Numbered from the stretch's first letter, positions 53,563 through 62,556 are shown. The stretch: 64,000 nucleotides of DNA from Anaerolineae bacterium (GCA_027494015.1 JAOSJP010000039.1:280603-344602), one strand, 5' to 3'. Program-made: numbers and translations. Notes: a model not told the origin generated them from the letters alone.

Positions 53563-53688
53563 CGGTGATTGGTTGTTGGTGATTGGTTGTTGGTATCCGG
53601 TTCCTGGCGACACAGGTCTCTGCTGATAGCCACCTACCAGGAACCAAAAACCAACCACCAACCACCAACCACCAACCACCAATCACCC
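53563..53688. repeat. TTGGTTG/CCAACCA inverted repeat (R6 family)
   Basis: GGTTGTTGGTGATTGG on the left, AACCACCAACCACCAACC on the right, with inner GGTTCCTGG/CCAGGAACC. Confidence 0.75.
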
Positions 53689-53689
53689 A

Positions 53690-54127
53690 TCACCCCACAT
53701 GCAACGTCCACGTGTGCGTGAAGACCGCGCCGTGATAGTCCGCCCCGCCGAAGGGCACCACGCCCGCCCGCACCGCGCAGCGCAGCGGGACAGCCAGCGC
53801 CCCGCCTAGCGTGGGATCGGCGGCCAGCGTCTCGACATAAGCGTCAATCGCCGCCGCCAGGGCCGGCAGCGCCCCGCGCGGCCCCGCCCCGCCTGGCAGC
53901 GGAGCCAGCAGCAGCACATGGGCCACCGTCACAACCAGCCGCCCGTCGCCCGCGCTGAACCCGCTCGGCTCCAGCCCCGCCGACTCGCCGCCCAATTCCG
54001 GCACGACGACCAGCGCGGGAAGCTGCACCCGCGTCAGCGCGCCAGGCGTTTCGTCCAGGGCGAAGGAGGTCACCCCGCTCACCGTCAGCGCGGCCAGGTT
54101 GGCCAGCGCCGTGCTCACACCGCCCAT
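53690..54127 (-). CDS. phage tail-completion-like protein
   Basis: 145 aa. MGGVSTALANLAALTVSGVTSFALDE opening and a central AHVLLLAPLPGGAG strand pair resemble the neck/tail-terminator proteins that cap siphophage tails. It follows the connector gene by 16 bp in the same direction, and the connector-terminator order is normal for such phages. No motif proves it, so naming is by position and fold impression. GGGAGGAGG lies just before the ATG. Confidence 0.55.
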   Translation of the reverse strand: MGGVSTALANLAALTVSGVTSFALDETPGALTRVQLPALVVVPELGGESAGLEPSGFSAGDGRLVVTVAHVLLLAPLPGGAGPRGALPALAAAIDAYVETLAADPTLGGALAVPLRCAVRAGVVPFGGADYHGAVFTHTWTLHVG

Positions 54128-54143
54128 GAGTCCCTCCTCCCCT

Positions 54144-54965
54144 TCACACCACGCGCACGCGGACGAGCGGCTCCAGAATCTGGCGCACGTCGTCGGGCAG
54201 CGCCGGCGGGACGATCACCTCGCCGCGCAGCCCGCCGGTCCGCTGGACGAAGCCCGCGTCCGGCTGCTTGTAGAGCCAGTGCGTCACGCGCAGGCACGCC
54301 TGGCGCACGTCTTCCGGCGGGGCGTAAATGGCAATGGCCGCGCCCTGGTCGTGGCTGGCCGCCGCCGTGCCGTTGGCCCCGCGCGCGACGGTGAGCGTAT
54401 TGGTCAGCGCGTCCACGGCCAGGGCGTGCAGGTACTCCTCGCCGATGCGCAGTAGCTGCCCGGCGGCGAAGCCCGCCCCGGCTGCGTCGCTCACCGTCAG
54501 CGTCATGGCATCGGCAGCCAGCGGATCGTCCTCCACGCTGTCGCCGGAGTCCTGCCAGGCGTCCGCCCAGGCGGGGTGATAGCCCCACGTCCCTTCGACG
54601 GCAATGGCTTCCAGCGGATCACCGCCATGAACGAACGCGACGCGAGTCCGGTCGAGCAGCAGGCAGGCGCTCACGGCTTCGTTCGACGGCTCCCGGTGAA
54701 CCGCGTCCAGGGGGATAGCCCGCCCGTCGCCGTTGGTCAGGCTGTGCAGCGCCAGCAGGTCAGCGCCGAGCAGCAGGCGAAACGGATCGCTCGCTGTGTA
54801 GCGGCGCGTCGCCCGCTGCGGGTAAAAGCGCCGCCCGGCGTAGCCCTCGATCAGCCGCGACGCTGCCCCCAGCAGCATCAGCAGCAGGTCGTCGTCGCCG
54901 GTCTGGTCGGCGGCCAGCCCCAGGTAGCGCCGCGCCCCGGCGAGTGTTGCGTAGATGTTGCTCAT
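54144..54965 (-). CDS. head-tail connector-like protein
   Basis: 273 aa. Begins MSNIYATLAGARRYLGLAADQ, with LLLMLLGAASRLIEGYAGRRFYP typical of the gp6/HK97-type adaptor proteins that sit under the portal. A long insertion (about 95-200) with a GTWGYHPAWADAW stretch and an Ala/Gly turn is unusual for this small family. The end is the usual helical DVRQACLRVTHWLY. It is in the expected place, between capsid and tail-completion genes. GGAGGCAC before the ATG. Confidence 0.6.
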   Translation of the reverse strand: MSNIYATLAGARRYLGLAADQTGDDDLLLMLLGAASRLIEGYAGRRFYPQRATRRYTASDPFRLLLGADLLALHSLTNGDGRAIPLDAVHREPSNEAVSACLLLDRTRVAFVHGGDPLEAIAVEGTWGYHPAWADAWQDSGDSVEDDPLAADAMTLTVSDAAGAGFAAGQLLRIGEEYLHALAVDALTNTLTVARGANGTAAASHDQGAAIAIYAPPEDVRQACLRVTHWLYKQPDAGFVQRTGGLRGEVIVPPALPDDVRQILEPLVRVRVV

Positions 54966-55144
54966 GTGTGCCTCCAGGTGTGCGTATGTACCCTTCGTCG
55001 CGCTCTGTCGGGGTGTATAGCATCTGCGGCGTGGTTGGCCGATTCCGGCCCCTCTTATGAGATGCAGCCCGTGCCCAATTGCTTAAGTTGTGACTCTGAC
55101 TACAATGGACACTGCATATCCTGCGCAACCGATCCGGAGCAAGC

Positions 55145-55681
55145 ATGGCATCCGACGCCGCAATGGTGACCTGCCCGCGCTGTAGGACGCGCTATAGCGC
55201 CGGGAGAGAGTCCTGCCCCAACTGCACATTAGTGCTTCCCCCCGAGGATGGAAGCCGCACCCGGCCCCTCAAGCGCCCCCCCACCCTGCCGCCTCAGCCA
55301 GGCTCAGCCGGCGAAGAACTGACCCCACACCACGTCGTGCTGCTGCAAGCCCTGCCATCGGGCATATGCATCACCCTGCCCCCCGATGCCGCGGTGATTC
55401 TGGGCCGCGAGATGGGTGGCGAAGCGCCGCAGGACTATTCCCTGGTCGCCCTGGACAAGCTGGACGCCCAGCGGCATGGAGTCTCGCGGCAGCACTGCCT
55501 GATCGAGCGCCGGGCCAGCGGCCTGACCGTCAGCGACCTGGGCAGCACCAACGGCACCTTCGTCAACGAGCACCGGCTCAAACCGCACCGGCCCTACGCG
55601 CTGGTGCACGGCGACCGTCTCATCCTCGGAACGCTGCACCTGGCGGTGTTCTTCGGCGCTGCGGATTCATCGTCACCCTAG
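55145..55681 (+). CDS. zinc-ribbon plus FHA-domain protein, antisense within the phage island
   Basis: 178 aa. A CPRC...CPNC zinc ribbon at residues 9-28, Pro-rich linker, then an FHA domain (about 85-170): ILGREMGG, HGVSRQHCLIERR, SDLGSTNGTFVNEHRL, GDRLILG. FHA domains bind phospho-Thr, so it may report to kinases like that at 38886. It is the only plus-strand gene between the capsid gene and the connector gene, so it is an insertion into, or a neighbour enclosed by, the island. No RBS is obvious; TACAAT at about 55102 may be its -10. Confidence 0.9.
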   Translation: MASDAAMVTCPRCRTRYSAGRESCPNCTLVLPPEDGSRTRPLKRPPTLPPQPGSAGEELTPHHVVLLQALPSGICITLPPDAAVILGREMGGEAPQDYSLVALDKLDAQRHGVSRQHCLIERRASGLTVSDLGSTNGTFVNEHRLKPHRPYALVHGDRLILGTLHLAVFFGAADSSSP

Positions 55682-55725
55682 GCGAATCGCCGGCGCGTTA
55701 TTTCATCTTTTTCGCCGCCCGGTTT

Positions 55726-56097
55726 ACCTCACCCCCTGGCCTCGCTGCGCTCGGCCTTTCCCCCTCTCCGTCAACGGAGAGGGGGAGGCGAGGCGCGCCA
55801 GCGCTGAGCGGGGGTGAGGTCAGGGGCAGAAAGATGGCCGCCCGGTTTACCTCACCCCCTGGCCTCGCTGCGCTCGGCCTTTCCCCCTCTCCGTTGACGG
55901 AGAGGGGGAGGCGAGGCGCGCCAGCGCTGAGCGGGGGTGAGGTCAGGGGCAGGAAGATGGCCGCCCGGTTGACCTTCCCCCCTCGCTGGACGGCGGGTCC
56001 GTCAAAGAGGGGGATACCCTGGCCTCGCTGCGCTCAGCCTCCCCCCTCCGTCAACGGAGAGGGGGCAGCGCCGAGCGCCGAGGCGGGGTGAGGTAAA
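55726..56097. repeat. three tandem R1 copies
   Basis: Copies at 55726-55821, 55849-55942 and a degraded one at 55970-56097. Each is preceded by GAAGATGGCCGCCCGGTT-like sequence, so the repeat unit is about 123 bp. Between FHA gene and capsid gene. Confidence 0.8.
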
Positions 56098-56111
56098 GTG
56101 AAGCGCCACGC

Positions 56112-57944
56112 CTAGACGGTGATGTTGTAGAGCAGGCTGGCGACGTAGCTGTCGAACGGCGCGAAGGCCAGGCGCACCGTCGCCACCATCTGGTAGGCGT
56201 CGTAGTAGGGCAGGTAGTCCATCGTCGCCGCCACGCGCCGCCGGTAGCCGACCACCCAGCCGGGCCGGTAGACGCACACCGCCTGGCCCTTCGTGTTGCC
56301 GGTGGTGTTGGCCTTGCCGTCGGCCTGCGTCAGCGGCATCTCTGCGCTGACCAGCACCGGCACCCCGTCCACTTTGGCGATCTCGCCGGTGAGCACGGTG
56401 GCGTGCGGGCCGAACTTGTCCACGGTCGCCAGGTTAGTATCGCTGAGCAGCTTGGCGTAGGTGCTGCCGTCCACGATCCAGGCGCAGTCCTTGGGGCGCA
56501 GGGCGTAGCGCGACGGCATGAGGAAGCGCGCCGCGCGCAGCAGGGCCACCGTCGGCGCACCGTTGGCGTCCTGGGCCTGGGCCGCCGTGGTGACCAGCGG
56601 CAGCTTACGCAGCCCGTCGAAGATCAGGTACTTGGCCGTGGCCTCTGGCGCGGCGTTGTCGCTGTTGACGTTGCCCGTCGCGCCGGTCTCCGTGTCGCCG
56701 TTGAGCAGCACGTGGTCAATGGCGTCGGCCATCACGCGCAGCGCCTGCTCGCGGTAGAGCGGGATCAGCGGCAGCGCCGCGTCCTCCACCAGCTCCGCCG
56801 AGAAGCCCACGCGCAGGGCCAGCTTCCTGGCGCTCAGCGTCACCTTGCCGCTGCCAATCTGGCTGTCCGGGATGGGATTGCCCGCCCCCAGCGTCAGGTC
56901 GTCCTCGTCCTGCGTCTCCGGCACGTAGTAGACCGTCGGGTCAGTGCCGGAGATGGGCAGCTCGTAGGGGTTGGCGGGCATCTCGAAGGTGCGGAAGAGC
57001 GGCAGGATCACATTCTCGGCGCGCGCTTTGCGCCACAGCTCGCTCGACCAGACATCCGGCACCCACTCCGCCCCGTACCCGCTCAGGCCGCTGTGCATCA
57101 GCTCGTCGGCCTTGAGTGGCAGATCGCGCACGGCCCCGGCGTCCAGCTCGCCGCGCTCGACGGCGCGGTAGGTCTTGCTGGCCAGCTCGCGCATGAACGC
57201 CGTCGAGGGCGCCCACTGCCCGCTGCGGCTGAGCCAGGTGTGCATGAAGGCCATGTCCACCGCGTCGAGGGCGGCGTACTTGCTGCGCACTTCGACGCTC
57301 GGCGTGCTCGCGCTCTGTGCCGTTGGCAGCCGCTTGATCGCGCCGCCGTTGGCGCCCCCGTCGTGCTCGTGAATCGTCATGCTCCCTCCTTGATCATCCT
57401 TCGCCCGTTCCCTGCTCGGCGGCTCGTCCAAAGACAGCCGTCCCACCGGCAGCCCCAGCGCCTGGTACGCCGCCTTGACCGCCACCGCATCGGTGTAGCG
57501 CGGCTCGGCGGGCGTCGGCGTCAGGCTGCCCTCGACGATGGGCCAGCGCCGGATATGCCCGTCCGCCTCGACCTCAACCAGATGCGGCAGGCTGCCGCTG
57601 CTCCAGCCGAGCACGCCCTGCCGCACAAGATCGAGCACCGCCCGCGCCCAGCGGCGGCGCAGGTCCAACTGCGCCTCCACCCACAGCCCGACCGAGTCCG
57701 GCTGCATGGCCTCGATCTGCCCGATCAGCGCCGGGCCGAGCGCGCCATCCAGCCCGTGCTGGTAGAGGACGGGGCGGCGCGGGTACCAGTCCAGCCCCAG
57801 GTCTGTCTCCGGCGAGAAGTACTCGCCCTGCAGGTCGCGGCGCGCGTCGTCACCCCACACGACCAGGTAGCCGCCGACGCGCCCGCCATTGCCCAACATC
57901 TTGACCGCCGTGCTGACCGGCGCCGTCTGAGTCTGCTGTGCCAT
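56112..57944 (-). CDS. prohead protease-major capsid fusion (HK97 type)
   Basis: 610 aa. The N-terminal part (about 1-190) resembles an HK97-type prohead protease: VGGYLVVWGDDARRDLQG, YQHG (His), GWSSGSLPHLV (Ser), and WPIVEGSLTPTPAEPR before the scaffold-like segment. From about 215 it has the delta-like region, then the capsid fold (about 290-610): WVPDVWSSELWRKARAENVI, YYVPETQDEDD and the P-domain GRRRVAATMDYL-type end. Processing after assembly would cut inside. It is the upstream-most gene of the island. No portal or terminase on either side in this window. Stop TAG. Confidence 0.85.
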   Translation of the reverse strand: MAQQTQTAPVSTAVKMLGNGGRVGGYLVVWGDDARRDLQGEYFSPETDLGLDWYPRRPVLYQHGLDGALGPALIGQIEAMQPDSVGLWVEAQLDLRRRWARAVLDLVRQGVLGWSSGSLPHLVEVEADGHIRRWPIVEGSLTPTPAEPRYTDAVAVKAAYQALGLPVGRLSLDEPPSRERAKDDQGGSMTIHEHDGGANGGAIKRLPTAQSASTPSVEVRSKYAALDAVDMAFMHTWLSRSGQWAPSTAFMRELASKTYRAVERGELDAGAVRDLPLKADELMHSGLSGYGAEWVPDVWSSELWRKARAENVILPLFRTFEMPANPYELPISGTDPTVYYVPETQDEDDLTLGAGNPIPDSQIGSGKVTLSARKLALRVGFSAELVEDAALPLIPLYREQALRVMADAIDHVLLNGDTETGATGNVNSDNAAPEATAKYLIFDGLRKLPLVTTAAQAQDANGAPTVALLRAARFLMPSRYALRPKDCAWIVDGSTYAKLLSDTNLATVDKFGPHATVLTGEIAKVDGVPVLVSAEMPLTQADGKANTTGNTKGQAVCVYRPGWVVGYRRRVAATMDYLPYYDAYQMVATVRLAFAPFDSYVASLLYNITV

Positions 57945-58077
57945 CGGCCCTCCGCGCCTATACCGGAATGCCTGCCCAACGTCACATGCCAGCAGTTTAG
58001 CACGGATGTTCTGTTCATGTCTTCGGCGCTAAGGGTTCAACTTTAAGGGGGATAGGGAAGATACGGGCAGCCTGCGT

Positions 58078-58760
58078 AGAAGCGCTGCTCTGCTGCGCCC
58101 TGGCTGACCTCACTCCCGCTCGGCGCTCACGCGCCTCGCCGCCCCCTCTCCATGCATGGAGAGGGGGCAAGCCGAGCGCAGCGAGGCTGGGGGTGAGGTC
58201 AATATCCTGCCAACCTTTGCCCACACGGGCGCGTGCAAAACCTGTCAGGTAGGGGCACTGCTCTGCTGCGCGCCCCTTGACCTCACCCCCGCTCGGCGCT
58301 CACGCACCTCGCCGCCCCCTCTCCGTTGACGGAGAGGGGGCAAGCCGAGCGCAGCGAGGCTGGGGGTGAGGTCAATATCCTGCCAACCTTTGCCCACACG
58401 GGCGCGTGCAAAACCTGTCAGGTAGGGGCGCTGCTCTGCTGCGCCCCCCTTGATCTCACCCCCGCTCGGCGCTCACGCGCCTCGCCGCCCCCTCTCCATG
58501 CATGGAGAGGGGGCAAGCGAGCGCAGCGAGGCTGGGGGTGAGGTCAATGCCCTGCCTTCAGCGGGCCGCTGTCAACCTTTGCCCACACGGGTGCGTGCAA
58601 AACCTGTCAGGTAGGGGCACTGCTCTGCTGCGCCCCCCTTGACCTCACCCCCGCTCGGCGCTCACGCGCCTCGCCGCCCCCTCTCCGTTGACGGAGAGGG
58701 GGCAAGCCGAGCGCAGCGAGGCTGGGGGTGAGGTCAATATCCTGTCAACCTTAGCCCGCA
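58078..58760. repeat. array of four R1 composites
   Basis: Cores at 58106-58200, 58279-58373, 58452-58544 and 58641-58734, linked by ACACGGG(C/T)GCGTGCAAAACCTG and CTGCTCTGCTGCGCC modules; spacing 170-190 bp. No ORF. The array abuts the start of the capsid-fusion gene. Region 57945-58849 holds nothing else. Confidence 0.85.
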
Positions 58761-58849
58761 CCCGGCGCATGGCGCGCGCGGCAGAAGCGGGTAAGATCGG
58801 GGCGCGATGGCCCGCCAGGCGACGCCGGACGGCGGCGATTGCGCGGGCG

Positions 58850-59635
58850 ATGGAGGCGCTGGACGTGAGCGGGGGCGGCTGGTGGTGGCAGCGGCGCAGA
58901 CGGCGCGCGCATGTGATTCGCGTGCGCACGGCCTGGGTGCGCGCCGGGCTGGTCGTGCGCTATGGCCCGGTCGGAGCGGTGTGTCATGGGCTGCGCCCGC
59001 GCATCACCTACGGGCGCGGCGTATTCGGCGCGGCGGGCCTTGCCGGGGGCGCGCTGGCTTTCCAGGGACAGGGCAGCAGCGCCTTTGATGGGCAGGTCGC
59101 GCTGGAGCAGGTGCAGCGCCTCAGCCTGGTCACCATTGCGCTGCCAGCGAGTCGGCGGGCGCGGGCGCTGGCCGTGCACTACGACAGCCCGGACGGGTGG
59201 CGCGTCGGAGTGTTCTCCGGGGGGAGCATCCCCGAACTCGCCGGGGCGCTGAGCGACGCAGCCGCTCTCCCCCTGCACGATGCGGGCGAAGGCCGCGACG
59301 ACTTCGGCCCGGCGCGCGCCACGCGCATGACCCAGGATATCTACGGCGAATGGACGCCCGAACGCGAAGGGGCGCTCTACCTGGTCCCTGACCGGCTGCT
59401 CTTTGAGTGGCGCGAGGCCATTCCGCTGGCGACGATGGCTCGCCTGGACGTGTATCACGGGGGCGAAGGGCGGCGCGCGGGCACGCTGCTGCGCGTGGAA
59501 TACGCCGCGCCGGACGGCGCGCTCCAGGCTGCCGGCTTCCTGGTGGAACACGCCGGGCGCTGGGCAGAGGCCATCGTGCGCCGGGCCGATCTGCCGCTGG
59601 CTGTGCACGAGGGGCGCAAGCGGAAGGAAGCGTGA
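58850..59635 (+). CDS. hypothetical protein, paralogue of the next gene
   Basis: 261 aa counting from ATG 58850; start is uncertain (58769 and 58688 are in-frame options, the latter inside repeat). A membrane-like region at about 55-75 of this start (FGAAGLAGGALAF) is followed by a domain shared with 59848: DDFGPA, then LYLVPDRLLFEWREAIPLA, LLRVEY..PDG, and AGFLVEHAGRWAEAI. No named family. A TAAGAT-like word at about 58793 may be a promoter. Confidence 0.55.
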   Translation: MEALDVSGGGWWWQRRRRRAHVIRVRTAWVRAGLVVRYGPVGAVCHGLRPRITYGRGVFGAAGLAGGALAFQGQGSSAFDGQVALEQVQRLSLVTIALPASRRARALAVHYDSPDGWRVGVFSGGSIPELAGALSDAAALPLHDAGEGRDDFGPARATRMTQDIYGEWTPEREGALYLVPDRLLFEWREAIPLATMARLDVYHGGEGRRAGTLLRVEYAAPDGALQAAGFLVEHAGRWAEAIVRRADLPLAVHEGRKRKEA

Positions 59636-59675
59636 GGGCAAACGCTGATTGCCAGCCTGTTCCTTTGCGCTCGCA

Positions 59676-59769
59676 ACCTCACCCCCCGGCCTCGCTACGC
59701 TCGGCCTTTCCCCCTCTCCGTTAACGGAGAGGGGGGCGAGGCGCGCCAGCGCTGAGCGGGAGTGAGGTC
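59676..59769. repeat. R1 repeat copy, opposite orientation
   Basis: Arms CTCACCCCCCGGCCTCGC and GCTGAGCGGGAGTGAGG, centre CTCTCCGTTAACGGAGAG. Separates the two paralogues. Confidence 0.85.
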
Positions 59770-59847
59770 AATACTGGCTAATCGAAATAGCTCAAACTGG
59801 AGCGCAGCAGAACAGCGCCCCCGCAAGAAAGACAGGTGACAGGTCAC

Positions 59848-60714
59848 ATGGAGATCGCACTGCTGGTGCTCTTGCTGGTGATCATCGGCGCGGCGCTGGC
59901 CTGGGATTCACTGGCCCAGCGCCGGTATGTGGCGCGCACTGCCGCCGCGTGGACGGACGCCGGGCAGACGGTGCAGGGCGGGCCGCTGCGCACGATCAGC
60001 CGGGGCGATCTGCTGGCGCATCAGCCGGGGTATCGCGCCTTCGGCGCGCTGGCCGTCCTTGACGGGCGGCTGGTCTTCAGCGGGCATCGCTCGCACGCGC
60101 TGGATCACGCCACGCCGCTGGAGGCGGTGCGCTGGATCGGGCTGCGCACGCGCGTCAAGACGGCCTGGAACCGGCGCATCGAGACGCCAGAACTGGTCAT
60201 CCACAGCGAGGAAGCGGGCGGCTGGCGTGTCAGCGCCTTCATCGAAGGGCCGGTGGAGGTTTTCGCGGCGCAGCTTGGCGCGCTGACGGGGCTGCCCGTG
60301 CTGGCGGTGGGCGAGGCTTATGAAGACTTCGGCCCCGCGCCCGCTGTGTATGTGGTGCCAGAGGGCGAGAAGGGTTGGCGTTCTGGGGTGGCGGGTCAGC
60401 CCGATCCGCGCGCGCTGCCGCCCGACTGGATGGAGACGGCGCGCTGGCTGTACCTGGCCCCCGATCGGCTGCTGTTCGATCGGGCGCACGCCATCCCGCT
60501 GGCCCGCATCCGCCGCGTGGTGGTCACCGAGCGCGGAGTCAGGCTGGACGAGAATCCCTTCGACGATAACCTGCTGCGCGTGGAGTATGAGGACGCGAAC
60601 GGCGCGCGCCGCACTGCCGGATTCGTGGTGCGCAATGCGGGGGATTGGGCGGGCGTTTTGGAGGCGCGCGCCAGCGTGCCGGTGCTGGTGCGCGGCGCGA
60701 CGGGCGATAAATAA
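59848..60714 (+). CDS. membrane-anchored hypothetical protein, paralogue of the previous gene
   Basis: 288 aa from ATG 59848 (GTG 59836 is the alternative; AGGTGACAGGT lies upstream). An N-terminal helix (LLVLLLVIIGAALAW) anchors it, with the rest probably cytosolic or exported. Shared with 58850: a DFGPA turn, LYLAPDRLLFDRAHAIPLA, LLRVEYEDANG, and AGFVVRNAGDWAGVL, spaced equally. The repeating strands resemble PH/GRAM-like folds, but this is not proved. The two were probably made by duplication. Confidence 0.6.
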   Translation: MEIALLVLLLVIIGAALAWDSLAQRRYVARTAAAWTDAGQTVQGGPLRTISRGDLLAHQPGYRAFGALAVLDGRLVFSGHRSHALDHATPLEAVRWIGLRTRVKTAWNRRIETPELVIHSEEAGGWRVSAFIEGPVEVFAAQLGALTGLPVLAVGEAYEDFGPAPAVYVVPEGEKGWRSGVAGQPDPRALPPDWMETARWLYLAPDRLLFDRAHAIPLARIRRVVVTERGVRLDENPFDDNLLRVEYEDANGARRTAGFVVRNAGDWAGVLEARASVPVLVRGATGDK

Positions 60715-60815
60715 AAAATTCCTAAAAACCGGGCCAAACGTATTGCGGCAAGCCGACAAACAGGTCACAATGGGGTCAGCGCAGGTGGTGGGAACGACGT
60801 AAGGAGGGGGGAACC

Positions 60816-61166
60816 ATGACGCGGCTCCCCAATGTGCCGGGCCCGGGCGAGCAGAGCGACCCCGATTATCCTCAGGCGGAGGCGACCGGCGGCCCGATTC
60901 CAGATGGTGAGATGCCTGGCCTGAACGGAACAACGCCCAGTCACCTGGGGCTGACGCTTGAGCCAGAGGATGCCGCTGACCTGCCTGAGGGCGATTCGCC
61001 GGTGGCGCAGCATCGCGCCGGAACGGATCGCCAGGCGATCTTCACCGCCTGCGCAGAACCCAGCCAGCCGGAAGCGCGGCTGGACGGCAGCAGCGGTGAT
61101 GTGCCCCACGAAGCGATCATTGACCCGGCGCAGGACAACGCTGGCGCACAGCCCGACTTGCTCTGA
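60816..61166 (+). CDS. small acidic hydrophilic protein
   Basis: 116 aa preceded by AAGGAGGGGGGAACC, an excellent ribosome site. Rich in Pro, Asp, Glu and Gly with no hydrophobic segment (GPGEQSDPDYPQAE), so it is probably largely disordered. CACAATGG at 60767 may be a -10. A terminator directly follows, so it is a complete single-gene unit. No family. Confidence 0.65.
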   Translation: MTRLPNVPGPGEQSDPDYPQAEATGGPIPDGEMPGLNGTTPSHLGLTLEPEDAADLPEGDSPVAQHRAGTDRQAIFTACAEPSQPEARLDGSSGDVPHEAIIDPAQDNAGAQPDLL

Positions 61167-61200
61167 CCCTCGGTCTCGCTCGCACAGACGTTGGACGTGG

Positions 61201-61227
61201 ACGCCGCCTTCTGGCGGCGTTTTTGTT
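61201..61227 (+). terminator. terminator after the acidic small protein
   Basis: ACGCCGCC/GGCGGCGT stem, TTCT loop, TTTTG. Confidence 0.8.
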
Positions 61228-61232
61228 GCGCG

Positions 61233-61999
61233 CTATGGGGCGAGGTAGCCCACTGCCGAGATGCGCACCTCGCTGACCAACTCCGGCCCCACGCTGATGA
61301 ATGGAAACTGCGCCTCGAAGGGCGCTTCAGCACCGGCGGGCCACATGCCATCGTCGCGCCCGGTGAGGAGCGCGGCGTGGGCCAGCCCCACCAGGTCATC
61401 GTCCGGGCCGATCAACACCACGTCAATCACGGGAAAGTAGAGATCGGCGCCGGCGGTGTTCTGCGCGGTGCCGCTGACGGTGTAGAGTCCGTTTTCGCCC
61501 ATGCTCTGACTGATCACGCTGGCGGGCAGGTTGAAGACTCCTTGCAGACTCGGCTCGTCGGCAGGGGTGTACCACAGCCAGCGCTGCGTATCGGCGTAAC
61601 CGTCGGGCAGAGGGAAGGACTGCCCGGCGTAGAAGACCTGTCCGGGGGGGATGTCGGTGATCAGCGGGTTCGCGGAGATCTCGTCCAGCTTCAGCCCATC
61701 CTGGTCGAGCGCGTAGATCACCGCATCAACCTGGCCGAGCCACTGGTCGCTGTCGTTGCGCACCTCGGCGAAAAAGTAGCCCATGCCCTCTCGAACGCCC
61801 TCGCTGTGCGCGAGCACAGTCAGCCCGTTGCGCACGCGCAGGCCGGGCACAAGCGGCTCCAGCTCGAACGCGCTTTGCGGCTCGGCGGTGGCCTCCAGGC
61901 CGGCTGGGGTGCCGGTTGGGGCGAGGGATGGGGGGAGTCGTCGCCGCACGCGGCGAGCGTCAGAGCCAGAATCAGCAGCAGCGGCAGCCAGTTGCGCAT
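61233..61999 (-). CDS. lipoprotein, one frame break
   Basis: About 255 aa after repair. ATG 61999 starts MRNWLPLLLILALTLAAC, a lipobox ending LAAC, then GDDS and a Pro-rich tether. The frame then shifts at the C6 run (G6 on the plus strand, 61930-61935). With one added C, the rest (LAPTGTPAGLEAT to LAP) is continuous. The mature part is beta-rich (YFFAEVRNDSDQWLGQVDAVIYALDQDG), similar to FxLYD-type domains, which handle extracellular ligands. Function unknown. Converges on the terminator of the 60816 gene. Confidence 0.75.
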
Positions 62000-62067
62000 G
62001 GCGGGTCTCCTGGGTGAAGGGTGTCTGCGCTTATTATACGCCGGGCGTTTTTTGTCTGCCCGTGCGC

Positions 62068-62556
62068 CTATTTCTCCCCCGCTGCGCGCAGGGCGTCCAC
62101 CGCGCGGCGGCGCTCCAGCCGCCCGGCGAAGTCGTAGAGCTGGCGCTCGTAGTCGGTGTCCATCAGCGCCGAGGAGAAGATGAAGTCCGCCGAGGAGCGG
62201 TTCATGGCCACGGGGATGTTCTGCAGCACGGCCAGCCGCAGCAGGGCGCGCACGTCCGGATCGTGAGGGTGCGATTCGAGCGGATCCCAGAAGAAGATGA
62301 GCACATCCACCTCGCTCTGGGCGATCTTCGCGCCGATCTGCTGGTCGCCGCCCAGCGGCCCGCTCAGGAATGTCTGCACGGGCAGCCCCAATTCCTGCTT
62401 GAGCAGGGTGCCGGTTGTGCCGGTGGCGAGAATTTCATGACGGGTCAACTGCCCGATGTTGAAGCGCGCCCACGCGAGCAAGTCCTGCTTGCGGTCGTCG
62501 TGGGCGATGAGGGCGATGCGCTTGCGACGAGGGAGCGTGCTGATTTGCTGTGTCAT
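62068..62556 (-). CDS. mgsA: methylglyoxal synthase
   Basis: 162 aa, near usual (about 130-150) with a short C-terminal tail. RIALIAHDDRKQDLL, ATGTTGTLL, LSGPLGGDQQIGAKI and FFWDPLESHPHDPD hold the phosphate-binding Thr/Gly loops and the catalytic Asp. It splits dihydroxyacetone phosphate to methylglyoxal and phosphate, a bypass of glycolysis under phosphate limitation. GCAACCGGCC precedes ATG. The DJ-1 protein at 24122 might remove the product, but the link is inference. Confidence 0.95.
   Translation of the reverse strand: MTQQISTLPRRKRIALIAHDDRKQDLLAWARFNIGQLTRHEILATGTTGTLLKQELGLPVQTFLSGPLGGDQQIGAKIAQSEVDVLIFFWDPLESHPHDPDVRALLRLAVLQNIPVAMNRSSADFIFSSALMDTDYERQLYDFAGRLERRRAVDALRAAGEK

Noticed and set aside
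50564..57944. TAG recoding in the phage island
   Set aside because: The capsid gene ends in TAG and no suppressor tRNA is seen, so the one in-frame TAG is better explained by mutation or error.
56403..58046. 547-aa plus-strand ORF opposite the capsid fusion
   Set aside because: Shadow frame; the minus strand carries clear protease and capsid motifs.
58078..58760. Possible CRISPR-like array
   Set aside because: The units are about 180 bp, palindromic R1 composites with nearly identical spacers and no cas genes.
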